A stretch of DNA of 64,000 bases from contig NW_026261571.1 of the NCBI RefSeq assembly GCF_000165395.2, positions 830,501-894,500 of the forward strand, in the 5' to 3' direction. This DNA is from Babesia bovis T2Bo. Lineage: Eukaryota > Apicomplexa > Aconoidasida > Piroplasmida > Babesiidae. The notes under the pieces were generated by a model. It made no database searches. It saw only the letters and a program-made list of their open reading frames with translations, and was not told the DNA's origin. Made by a program: the position numbers and the translations under genes. This document shows positions 1 to 9,505 of the stretch, one piece after another. Each line of letters opens with the position of its first letter. Positions within the stretch are counted from its first letter, which is position 1.

Positions 1-1400
1 TCGGTACAAACTCGTCTTTAGCCTTTTCACATGACCTGAATAGAGAACCAGTTGGCTTGTAACAATATGTAGCAACTATTGTACGACCATACTTGCGATT
101 GCGATATCCCAGAAGGTTGCCATCCTCTATACTCTGCACGCAACATTAGATAAATTCCAAAGAACCAACCCAAGGTAAATATTCAATTTCCCTGGGATAC
201 TCCACTACGACAACCGCATTAGGGTTCAAAATTGTCGTATTGGCAATTTGCTGCACTTTTATTGAGATGTGTATAAATGTACGAACCTTCATTAAATCGC
301 TATAGATTACTTCCTCGTAAGGAGGACAAGCGAATAGTAAGTCAAATTTGTCATTGATGGAATGTAACCATGGAGATGTAATGGATTCCTAGAAGTGATA
401 GATAGTAGTTAGTATGACTAACCATTGCATCCGCTCTAATTATGCGAACTTTATTCTCATAATTGCAATGAGCTGCGTTTACAGAAACCGCCTGAGTAAT
501 CTATTGACCGAATTGTGTGAATTTACCTTGCAGCACTGGATGGAAAGGTCGACGAATGTGCAATGCGTGGCTCCATAAGAAAGCGCCTCGAAACCAACTG
601 ATCCACTTCCACAAAATAAATCAATCACCCTGTAAAATGTGCAATTCTGTATAAATCGCGACTCACTTGCAATCGTAGCCATAAGCAAATAGTCCCATGT
701 GCTTCAAACTTGGGAAGAGAGCGTTTTTCACTCTGTTCATCATAGGCCGAAGGTACACGGGAGGTACGCATAAACGACGCCCACGTATAGCACCGCCGCA
801 TATGTGCAGATGTTTAGATAATCTGTATTGATCCTCTTTGGTATCATCATTGGGAACGCCTTGCACTTCTTCGAAACATGGAATAATAAACCAATGACCA
901 CTTACTTGCAATAGGACTATATTTATATCGTGTTTTTACCTTTCTATTAATGTATCTTGGAGCATGTATAGTTACTGTGGCTGATTCGGGAAATCTGGAA
1001 AACTGTTTTTGTTAGCTCATTAGCATTACCTGTCTCTTCTGAGGTTATCATTGCCATGTGACTTGCCATCAGACAATTCTTCGGCATTATCCTTTTCAGT
1101 ATCTGAAAATACACCGTCTTTATTTGAATATTGATGAGAATGACTTGTGCTTGGTCTTTTTGGTGCTTTGTTGCATAGGCGAAAGTAAATGAAACTAGAA
1201 TTTAATGATTTGTACCCATCAAAATTAGATGACAATGTTACACATGAATCTTTAGTTAACGTTTCTACGCTATAGAATGAAGGAAGGATGGCATTCCTAA
1301 CTAAAGTATTTGTTTTGTCGTCCCTAGTAACAATAATGCTATTTATATATTGGTTGAAGAATGTGGAGAACATTACGTTCAAATAAAGTAATGTGTACAT
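1..1400 (-). CDS. RsmD-family rRNA (guanine-N2) methyltransferase, 3' end off the window
   Basis: Probable S-adenosylmethionine-dependent methyltransferase of the bacterial RsmD type, which modifies small-subunit rRNA. I read at least six exons from the ATG at 1400: 1400-1030, 994-906, 859-667, 629-527, 500-423 and 388 downward, the last part possibly split again near 160-125. The joined frame shows the family order: ICGGAIRGRRL near the start of the domain, the SAM loop VIDLFCGSGSVGFEAL, VNAAHCNYENKVRIIRADAM, then CPPYEE in place of the usual DPPY catalytic motif, and a late YGRTIVATY strand. The first ~120 residues are not part of the fold and begin with a hydrophobic stretch, so an organelle (apicoplast or mitochondrial) leader is likely. 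The C-terminus lies beyond base 1. The family call is firm; target rRNA and organelle are inferred. Confidence 0.82.
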
Positions 1401-1647
1401 TAGATAATATGTATACAGGTTGTATTTTTGCTTTTTAGTAATATATACAGGAACAAGAGGTAAAGATTTTCCTCAGGTGTGTGTGCCGCAATTAACAACA
1501 ACAGTATTAAATAGTAAATTTTTTAAAATAATTTTTTAACAAACCAACAATACTAAATATTGGTTTTATAAGCGGTGTTTTCCGCAGTTAATAAGACTGA
1601 TAATACAGCTTTAGTGCTGCATATAATCTACACAATTAACACTTCTC

Positions 1648-3993
1648 TCATAGGTTTGATGTTTCTTCCATATCTTCTGCCGCCACATCATCTAATCCTT
1701 CATCTTCGGGAAGTTCTTCAACTAAATCCTCATCTGCAATCATTTCTTCATCGCCTTCTTCACCAATATCCATTGGCTCCATTGTGGATTGTACCTCACT
1801 TCCTTCAACACCTATAGCATCACTTGTTGTAGCTGTTAAACTATCTGTGACAGGTTCATCTTTTATAAGCATTTCATTCGTAGTTGTGTCAGCTTTATCG
1901 CCTTTCAGATCCTTCGTTGCTTCACCCTGTTTATCAGCTTCGTTCGTTACGACGTCAGTAGAATTTGTAGGATTCTCTACCAATGGCTGTACACCATCAC
2001 CTTGAGAATTTAATTCTCCTACTGTATCGGTATACTTAGAGTCCGACTTTGGCTCAACCATTACGGCAGTGCTCCCGAGGGTTGAGTTATCCATATCTTT
2101 CTTTTCTGACTCCTTTGCATCTTTCTTTGATTTCTTCTTATCCTTTTTAGCTTTTTTGGCATTTTTACCAGAATTTGCCTTAGCTCCTTTACCCTTCTTG
2201 GGCTTTGGCTTTTTCTGTTTTTTAGAGTTTTTCGCAGCTTTTTTTGGTTTCTTTGCAGCCTTTTTAGAAGCATTCTTGGCTTTGCTAGGTTTTTTACCTT
2301 TTGGCTTCTTGTTCCCACCTTTTCCTTTTGCTCTTAGACCTCTTGGGGATGCCCCTTCCTCTAGTTCATCCGGTTCTTCACTTTTTTCAGGAACATTTGT
2401 GGCTGCTACTTCAACCTGATTTTCATCATCCACATCTTTCGATTCCTCTTCGGTCTTGGGTATTTCAGGTGCTGTCTTTTCAGGCGAAGGATCTTCAGTA
2501 TCATCGTCTATGGTTGTCTCAGTCTCTAAGAATTGCGCATTTAAACCCCCTCGTAAATCTTCTTCGGTCACCCCTTCTTCAGTTGCAAAATCATTCTTAT
2601 CGATTGCTTCATTTCCATAAGACGCCTCAATATTGGAAGGATAATTTAGAGAGTCACCTCCCGGGGAAGGTGGTTTAACCGTAGTATAATTCACAAAATT
2701 ATCGGGCTTCAAATCGCTTGGTTGTAGATCCGCCGTAGTGTTTGACAATTCAGTACCCATCATGGGAGCTTCAATTGACGGTTTAAATGCGCTTTGTTCT
2801 GCAGCAGCTGCCTTCAAATTATTTAACGTTTCATTACTAACACTGTCACTATCACCTTGATACCCATCCACATTCCCTATGGTGGAAACATTACCTAAGA
2901 CATTCTCTTTCTCTACAACAGAACTCTGTGTTTTATCATCATCGTAACTTTCATACGGGTATTTTGTACTGGCTTCTTCCTCAGAGTCTTTTGTTGATAC
3001 ATCCGTGTATATCGTAGTGTCATCCACTTTGGTTTTAGGAACGACTGAAGGCACCGCATTATTTGGCGGGCTGCTTATATTACCATTGTTTAGTAACTTT
3101 GGTGGCAGTGCTCCATTGTTATTTACACTGGGGATTTCTTTATTTGAGAAATCTGCTGGAGTATTCGCCCTATATTGCTTGTCATCCCTTGGGTTTGAGG
3201 CTGAATCGGTTTCTATGCGTGTTGAGCTCTGTGCATTTGTAGTTACTGCGTCATCTACATATGGTGTTACCTTTGATTCTGCAGCAGTACGGGAGATATT
3301 TGTTGGGGTTTCACCCAAGCTCTTCGTCATGACCGGTTCATCATTTCCCTTTGTAATATCATTCGATGGTGTCCTTGATCTATCAACATCATCAACTAAG
3401 GGTATTGCTGTAGTAGGTTCACTTAGACGTTCATCTTTGTTACTAGAAGGATATGCAATGTTTGTAATAGGACCGGAAGTTGTCTTTGGCGCTTCAATTA
3501 TGTCTTGTTCGGTTACAGCTTCACGTGTTATATTCTTGTTATATTGTTCAGAAACAGATTTGGGTTTATTTGTTTTAGGAGCGTCAATTACAATCTCTAC
3601 GGTTTTCTTAACTCTGAAAACCTTGTTATTTTGGTTGTTCTTCCCTGGTACAGTAGAATCAGTTGCCCTATTTTGTTTATATCCCTTTTTGTATAGTTTT
3701 TGGTAACGTTTAGCATTGTTTTTCTTTGATTTTTTACTAGATTTCTTGGACTGCTTCGAACGCCTCTTCTTATTTTTATATGCATCCACAGATTCGCGTG
3801 TGATTTTGTCTTTTGCTTTTTTGCTTGCAACTAAATCTTGCCTCCTTTGCTCGGCAACATTATTGAGTTGCTGCGATACGTCATATGCTTGGTTATTTGG
3901 CTCTGGGTTATTTTGTATTTCGGCCGACAATATCCATATTTTTGCAGATAGGCCAATAGTCAACAACAGCGATAGAAGCACGGTGCCCTTCAT
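1648..3993 (-). CDS. Secreted low-complexity protein with lysine-rich block and acidic tail
   Basis: Single-exon gene for 781 residues; I do not recognise a family. It opens with a signal peptide (MKGTVLLSLLLTIGLSAKIW). A basic, lysine-rich stretch follows at about residues 60-130, then a long Ser/Thr/Asn/Asp-rich disordered middle. A very basic Lys/Ala/Gly/Pro block lies at about residues 560-650, encoded near 2100-2330. The last 40 residues are strongly acidic and Met-rich. There are no cysteine-rich modules and no membrane span after the signal. Such charge-segregated secreted proteins are common among apicomplexan invasion-organelle or exported proteins, but location and function are not shown by the sequence. 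Long reading frames on the opposite strand here are by-products of the codon bias. Confidence 0.8.
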   Translation of the reverse strand: MKGTVLLSLLLTIGLSAKIWILSAEIQNNPEPNNQAYDVSQQLNNVAEQRRQDLVASKKAKDKITRESVDAYKNKKRRSKQSKKSSKKSKKNNAKRYQKLYKKGYKQNRATDSTVPGKNNQNNKVFRVKKTVEIVIDAPKTNKPKSVSEQYNKNITREAVTEQDIIEAPKTTSGPITNIAYPSSNKDERLSEPTTAIPLVDDVDRSRTPSNDITKGNDEPVMTKSLGETPTNISRTAAESKVTPYVDDAVTTNAQSSTRIETDSASNPRDDKQYRANTPADFSNKEIPSVNNNGALPPKLLNNGNISSPPNNAVPSVVPKTKVDDTTIYTDVSTKDSEEEASTKYPYESYDDDKTQSSVVEKENVLGNVSTIGNVDGYQGDSDSVSNETLNNLKAAAAEQSAFKPSIEAPMMGTELSNTTADLQPSDLKPDNFVNYTTVKPPSPGGDSLNYPSNIEASYGNEAIDKNDFATEEGVTEEDLRGGLNAQFLETETTIDDDTEDPSPEKTAPEIPKTEEESKDVDDENQVEVAATNVPEKSEEPDELEEGASPRGLRAKGKGGNKKPKGKKPSKAKNASKKAAKKPKKAAKNSKKQKKPKPKKGKGAKANSGKNAKKAKKDKKKSKKDAKESEKKDMDNSTLGSTAVMVEPKSDSKYTDTVGELNSQGDGVQPLVENPTNSTDVVTNEADKQGEATKDLKGDKADTTTNEMLIKDEPVTDSLTATTSDAIGVEGSEVQSTMEPMDIGEEGDEEMIADEDLVEELPEDEGLDDVAAEDMEETSNL

Positions 3994-4530
3994 ATCTATA
4001 TAATATGTATACTATATTTTATATGATATTGTTAGTTTTGGCTCATATATATTGCGTTCATTGCAAGTTATAATTTATTGACTATAGAAACGGTTGTCCT
4101 CCAAGTTTTAAGTCGGATCTAATATCAAATGTATGTTAAAATAAAATGACAACCAATATATCTCACAGACTGTTTAGTTGTGCTTATGATGCAATAGTTT
4201 ACTAGTTACAGGCGGAAGTATACAATGAAAAAACTACCACTTTGGGGGAAGTGGTATTAAGATTAAGATTGTTGATCTATTTAAATGATTGATATTCCTA
4301 CGTCAAAATTTCACCTCACAACAGAGGGAAATGAAATCATGATATGTAGGAATTTTTTGAGTCGATCTTTCTCAGACTCAGCGAAAGTATCCTGATTGAT
4401 ATATTCAGGATCTTTGTGAAGGGGCATAATAGTTTGCGATATTTGGATGAGGGTATTGTTTTAGGTAGAAAGTAATTTCATTGATGTACTGTAGTATGTA
4501 TCATGGTATACCATTAGACAACCAATGCAA
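3994..4530. other. Intergenic, 537 bp, with a cluster of hairpins
   Basis: No plausible exon on either strand. The right part holds the hairpin cluster listed separately at 4236-4411. The left ~200 bases are AT-rich upstream sequence of the secreted-protein gene, which reads leftward from 3993. Confidence 0.6.
4236..4411. ncRNA. Candidate structured RNA (nested hairpins), family unknown
   Basis: Four perfect inverted-repeat units stand in 176 bases. Hairpin 1 pairs 4236-4242 with 4249-4255 (ACCACTT/AAGTGGT). Hairpin 2 is a long interrupted stem: 4294-4301 pairs with 4346-4353 (ATTCCTAC/GTAGGAAT), 4308-4313 with 4332-4337 (ATTTCA/TGAAAT) and 4314-4317 with 4324-4327 (CCTC/GAGG). Hairpin 3 pairs 4359-4363 with 4375-4379. 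Hairpin 4 pairs 4389-4395 with 4405-4411 (ATCCTGA/TCAGGAT). No protein reading frame covers the block. I looked by eye for signatures of tRNA, U1, U2, U4, U5 and U6 and found none. It could be an RNA gene on either strand or a long UTR structure; the strand is not decided. Confidence 0.4.
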
Positions 4531-5965
4531 CTAGTCTTGACCTGTATTGTCCTTTCCGGCAGTACGACTGAGGCGCTTTTTCCTACAAGAAATAGTCCAC
4601 ATGTTATTTATACTTACCTAAGAATCTCAGCGGCCTTTTTGCGTGCCTCCTCAAGGAGCCTGATCTGAGTTGCATCATCATTATCGATGTCTCCATCAGA
4701 GTGCGATTTGGCGTTAACAGCGGCGCTTGCTGTAGGTTGGAGTGTTTCATCCCATGGAGTAGTGGTCTGTGGGTAGTCCTGTGCAGTTTCCTGCGACTCG
4801 GGTTGAGTGGGAGGTATTAACAAGTCGTCGGGTGGTGTGGCGTCCATAAACTCCTTCATGTAATCTCGGGCGCGACTCCCACCTTCTACCCCGTCGACAT
4901 CCATTTCCTTATTTGTTTCACCAGTCTCAGGTTTACTGGTTGAAGTCGCCATTACATCATCAAAATCTGCGGAAACATGAAAATGTAAACTTATTTACAT
5001 ACCTGGTGTGAAAGGATTAACAAAATCTTCGAATTTACCTAAATCTTCATTTGGATCGCCAAAGTTAACAGTGTTCTGTATGAATTCATCGAACCGATCT
5101 TTATTCAGGACATAAGTCTTCAGCAAATTATATCTATATTCGCCAGCAAAATCTCCATTCGCTGATATTTTGTCCAAATTGCGCAAGAAGCGCGTTGTTG
5201 TCATACGTTTGAATTCTTTAGAATTCGGTTCATATATCTGGGAAACCACCTTGTTGCGTAGTCCATTTACTGAGTCCAATAGGCGAGAAAGTGAACTAGA
5301 AACAAGCTGGTTCTTTGACGATCTAAAGGCGGCAAGCTTGTACTTCAGTTTTTTAAAACCTTCATGTGAAGTGACATAAGATTCTATGGCTATCTTTCGT
5401 TCACCATCTTTCAAACTAGAAGAAGAGGGCTCGAACAACGGCTTTCCTTCCATAGAGTTTACTCGGAATCGACGAACCAGCTCGTTAACCTGCTGCTCGA
5501 AAACAGCAATAACATCATTTCTAAAGTTTTCTTCATTCGATGTTTCATCGATATCAGCAAGTATAGCCTCCTTTGCTTTTTTGATAGATGCCACTGCCTC
5601 CTCCTGCAATTTCAGCGCTGTTGCTGCGTATTTCCCTTCACGCTCTTCCCTAAGGTTTACATACACTGTGAAATCCCACAAAATGTTTTTGCGGACTGGG
5701 GGCTTGTCATTTGATCTATCAGCCGTATTATTCCAGAAGTGATCCAACGTCAATATATTGCCCTTTTTGTTCGACTTCTTTGTTCTAAATGATGAATCGA
5801 CTGCAGACCCATCTGTACATTTATTGAAACATATACAACAAGAAAATTACCTTCCTCAGGATCGTCTGAACGGTACACACCTTCCTCATCGTCAGAATCA
5901 TCTGCGAACAGGTCGGACGTTCGGAAGTCGTTGTTTAAGTCATCTTCCGTTACATCTCCATCCAT
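4531..5965 (-). CDS. Acidic protein of unknown function, four exons
   Basis: Exons 5965-5851, 5812-5003, 4966-4618 and 4582-4531 join to a 441-residue protein; the introns are 35-38 nt with GT..AG ends. I do not recognise the family. The first ~40 residues are very acidic (DDSDDEEG). A helical, Lys/Glu-rich core follows (about residues 60-290), including FWNN and WDFTVYVNLREER patches that look conserved rather than random. A Pro/Thr/Ser-rich acidic section comes next, and a basic C-terminus (RKKAAEILRKKRLSR). There is no signal peptide and no membrane span. Composition suggests a nuclear or nucleolar protein, which is inference only. Its start faces the GRASP gene across a ~400 bp shared upstream region. 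Confidence 0.75.
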
Positions 5966-6369
5966 TACGTACTGTCTGGGTTTTAGAAGTCCTGATTACT
6001 GGTTGATAAGGCAGATAAATTAGAGACAGGTGTATATCAGCGCGTATCTATGCCTGTGTATGCATAACTGCCTCCACGATTTCGTAAATGTTTTAAAGAC
6101 AAATGTTTCACGTAATAAATAGTGTTTTTACAGCAAGTTGCCTTTTTCACTGTTTTTGTGTAACTATGTGGTGCCAACACAACAACCAATCTAGACTGTG
6201 TCTAATTTTACTCCTCATAACGCCATCTCAAATCGTGCCTGAGGTTGTCATTTAATGTAGGCAATTGTTAAACACACTGTTGCCCGGGGTATGTGACCAT
6301 ACACAAGAGTGAGCATGCCTTGTGGGAGTTGGTGAAAGAGTGTCCTGCGAGAGCGTATTTCAAAAGAAA
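5966..6369. promoter_or_regulatory. Shared upstream region of two divergent genes
   Basis: 404 bp between the start codons of the leftward acidic-protein gene (5965) and rightward GRASP (6370). No supported reading frame. It must hold both promoters and 5' UTRs; I see no specific motif I can name. Confidence 0.5.
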
Positions 6370-7305
6370 ATGGGTGCCAATAATTCTCGGGCTGTACCTA
6401 CGGGTGGTTTACGCGTGCATCGTGTTTATCCCAATGGACCTGCCGCGGATGTTGGTTTTGAGATATTCTTCGATTATATCATGGAAGCGGACAACAATGC
6501 CTATTCGGACGACTCTGACGAGACTCTGATGAGTTTCACTTCATATATCAGCAGTAAGGATAATCAGGAGGTGACTTTGAATGTTTACAATGCACGACAG
6601 AAGTCACTTCGCTTGATCAAAATTACACCTCGTAAATGGGATGGCGTTGGGCTTTTGGGTCTCTCTGTAAGATTTGCAGAATTTACCGCCATGGATGAGG
6701 GAGCTCATGTCATCAATGTACATGACGGATCTCCTGCTAAGAAAGCCGGACTAATGCCCATCACTGACTACCTTCTTGGTACCAATTTACAATTGTTCGT
6801 TGACAGCGACTGTGTACGAGTTCATGTTGGAGAGCGTGTGGACGAGGATGTGACATTGTACGTGTACAATTCGGTAACAGAGACAATCCGAAAGACTGTG
6901 ATTACCCCTCGCCATGGTTGGGGAGGTTCTGGTACTCTTGGTTGTGATTTGGCGAATGGTTACATTCACCGCATACCTCTAGTAAAGGGCGTTTTTAACA
7001 TACCATCGGATGAGCAAGATGCTGATACAGGCAATGATTCCCAAGAGCTAACTCTGGATTTGGCTGCAGCTGCTCCAACCACAAAACAGATAACCTATTG
7101 TCCCGGTAACCATGGAGACGAGTGCGTCAATGTAATCGCTATATCATCTGATACCAATGTAACCGAGGATGAGGACGCTCCAGAGGAGCTTTACTTGCCA
7201 CCTACGTTGGTCACCGTTCAGACTAATGCCAACGTGGAAAATGAGGAGCATTCTACGGAATCCCCCAGTAGCACAAGATCGGATAGTGAGTCACAGAATA
7301 ACTAG
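6370..7305 (+). CDS. GRASP, Golgi reassembly stacking protein
   Basis: Peripheral Golgi protein with tandem PDZ-like domains that tethers Golgi membranes and helps unconventional secretion. The start at 6370 gives MGANNSRAVPTGG, the classic N-myristoylation context (Gly2); starting further upstream would hide this glycine. GRASP domain 1 (about residues 10-100) has LRVHRVYPNGPAADVG; domain 2 (about 105-205) has HVINVHDGSPAKKAGLMP and the signature GWGGSGTLGCDLANGYIHRIP. The last ~100 residues are acidic and Ser/Thr-rich, as usual for the regulatory tail. One exon, 311 residues. It converges on the crotonase-fold gene across 194 bp. Confidence 0.95.
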   Translation: MGANNSRAVPTGGLRVHRVYPNGPAADVGFEIFFDYIMEADNNAYSDDSDETLMSFTSYISSKDNQEVTLNVYNARQKSLRLIKITPRKWDGVGLLGLSVRFAEFTAMDEGAHVINVHDGSPAKKAGLMPITDYLLGTNLQLFVDSDCVRVHVGERVDEDVTLYVYNSVTETIRKTVITPRHGWGGSGTLGCDLANGYIHRIPLVKGVFNIPSDEQDADTGNDSQELTLDLAAAAPTTKQITYCPGNHGDECVNVIAISSDTNVTEDEDAPEELYLPPTLVTVQTNANVENEEHSTESPSSTRSDSESQNN

Positions 7306-7499
7306 CAACGTTTGCTCAATACTTCCCTATACATTGCGGAATGCAACAATTCAGAGCCCTTGCAAATAGGACAAGGGGTTCCAGACTTCAGGCAACGATG
7401 AATTGCTCTGTATTTGAACTAGTAACAATGTTAGATGAAACACATTAATTAACTACAAATTCCACGTTTGTGTCTGAATTGCTAAATATTAAAATATCT

Positions 7500-9376
7500 C
7501 TATTTTATTAGTATCCGTTTCATGAGCATCATCTCCCGCTGTAGAAAATCAGGGGGCCAGCGTTCATGTAGTCTATCAGTTCGAATGGCATCATGATCAC
7601 TGTCTGTATTGGCATCATAGTCCGGGTGAAGTTTGCGTAAATACGGGAGGGATGACAAGGCAACTCCTGATCGATATGATGGTGTGAATGGGTGGACCGA
7701 GAACCTTGATTCTGGCCAAATATTATAGTCTGGTAGACCCAGAGACTTCCCTAACATTGTGAAGAACGACTCAAGTTCCAGTTGTAATGACTCCAGTAAA
7801 ACTTCACATTGTACGTTCCTGAGCAACTCAAATGCATACATGTCGTTTTTTTCCAATGGAGGCTTGTAAATAAACCTTTTAATTTCTTCCCACCGCTTTG
7901 GTGTGATATCTAGCGACTTAAGCACCTCCACCTTATAGGCCTTGACGTCCCTAATCAGCTTTAATGATGTATCTAAGTCCATCAATTCCGATGATTTTCG
8001 GTCCATGATAATATCCATAGTTTCCATCTCCCAATTTCTAACAACATCACTTTTAAGATTACTTTGTGACCTCAATTTTTTTTCGGATATCCCACGTTCA
8101 AGGCTGTGTAGTATATCCTTCACTGATGGTCGATTGAAATGTTCGTGTATTAGCCACTCAAACCTTTCTAGTGAATATGGTGTTTCTATTGGAGAATATA
8201 GTTCTTGTAGCTGGATTTCAGTTTCCTTTTCAGGTAATTCCACAAGTCTCTACACTACTTTGTCTATGCAATGATTAAGGCTCACCTCAGCTGTTAGTTG
8301 GATGAGACCTATTGCATCTGGTGGAATAAATCGTCTCACCAATCCTGACCATACTAGATCTTCTCCGGAGAGCACCTTCCCCGTCAACAACAGGTATTCC
8401 CCAAGTGATCCACGTAGCATAGCAAGTAAATAAGATTGACCTCCTAAAAGGGGCACACCGTTATCTGATATATGTGCATATATTTGTAGACCAATTTACC
8501 TATATTGTTGAATTTGAATTTCGAATGTTTGTAGCAGGCGCTGGTATTTGCCAGTGAAATTAAACATGATCCATAACCACCTAAAGCCATATAACCGGGT
8601 GCATCATGTTCTAACCTGTTACCCCGTTGGCATAAGCAAGCAGGGGCTTCTTGTAGCTTTGTATTAGATATGACAAGTCACATATATTATTAAGGTAGTC
8701 ATCAATTGATCGTAAAACAACTTTAAACAATGGTTGGCCTTTTTCATGATGTTTCAACTTTCGCAAGGATTCGGAAAAGAGCTTCTGTTCTATTGGATGT
8801 AGTCCATTGCTGAATATATGCCTGGTCATGCTGGTGACAACGACAAATCGTTTGTATATGTTTGTCTCAAGGTCTGCCAATTTGCGATATAAGGAGTTTA
8901 TTTGCGATATTCCGGTGTATAGGCTGATCATCGAATGAGGGTTACTGCATTCCTACAAACCTGTTCAACACTAAGAATCCCATACCCGTGTTGCTGCGAC
9001 TAATCAAAGGGGCGTCTGCACGTGCATTGGTGTGTATATCCATGGGAGCCTCCAAGTAATCTCCATGGGACCATTCGAAATGGCGCGAATTGAACTAGGC
9101 ATGATATTTTCCTTGTAATAAAGCACTTACCACTTGATTTAACAATGCGTCGTCGTCGAATTCTTTTATTGAGCTTTCATCGGACGGTTTTTCTACGTGA
9201 CTGTGCAAACCCCGGGTAAACGCTGATGAAGTGCCATTCTGTATGCTATATCTACATGTATAGCATCTCCATGTTCGTCTTAAACACTTTATATGAAAAA
9301 ACTGCGGTGACATTGCGATTATATCATGTCTAATGGAAATGTGTACTGTCATAATGTGTAGCATCATATGGAACAT
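7500..9376 (-). CDS. 3-hydroxyisobutyryl-CoA hydrolase-like protein (possible mitoribosomal mS47)
   Basis: Crotonase-superfamily protein. Exons 9376-9131, 9094-8961, 8944-8616, 8580-8500, 8464-8286 and 8249-7500 give 572 residues. Family landmarks in order: TGMGFLVLN (first strand), KPLLAYANGVTGGYGSCLIS (oxyanion-hole region), GGQSYLLAMLRGSLGEYLLLTG, and a hydrolase-type C-terminal helical part beginning IHEHFNRPSVKDILHSLERG. The positions that carry the acidic catalytic residues in true hydrolases (MPET..GLFPD in the family) read NNIDNGVPLL, so the catalytic Glu and Asp appear lost. Yeast, plant and trypanosome mitoribosomes contain a hydrolase-derived subunit, mS47; that role fits better than valine breakdown but is inference. 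The N-terminus is basic and fits mitochondrial import. The second junction (8960-8945) is only 16 nt, see findings. Confidence 0.8.
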
Positions 9377-9505
9377 TGTGTTTTATGGGTTGGATCGACA
9401 TGAATATCAAATTTGGTTTATGTTTAAGTTTTAGAAACTCCATTCAATGACAAGTATTAGTAGAAGGTAATAGGAAGACAATTGTTCAATGTTACGCCCT
9501 TAAAT
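9377..9505. promoter_or_regulatory. Short divergent promoter region
   Basis: About 130 bp separates the starts of the leftward crotonase-fold gene and the rightward DEAD-box gene; both promoters must lie here. AT-rich, with no recognised motif. Confidence 0.4.

Noticed and set aside
2069..3706. Long plus-strand frames (2069-2419, 2301-2678, 3005-3706)
   Set aside because: They mirror the lysine/glutamate-rich coding strand of the secreted protein gene; the Phe/Leu/Ser runs have no domain logic.
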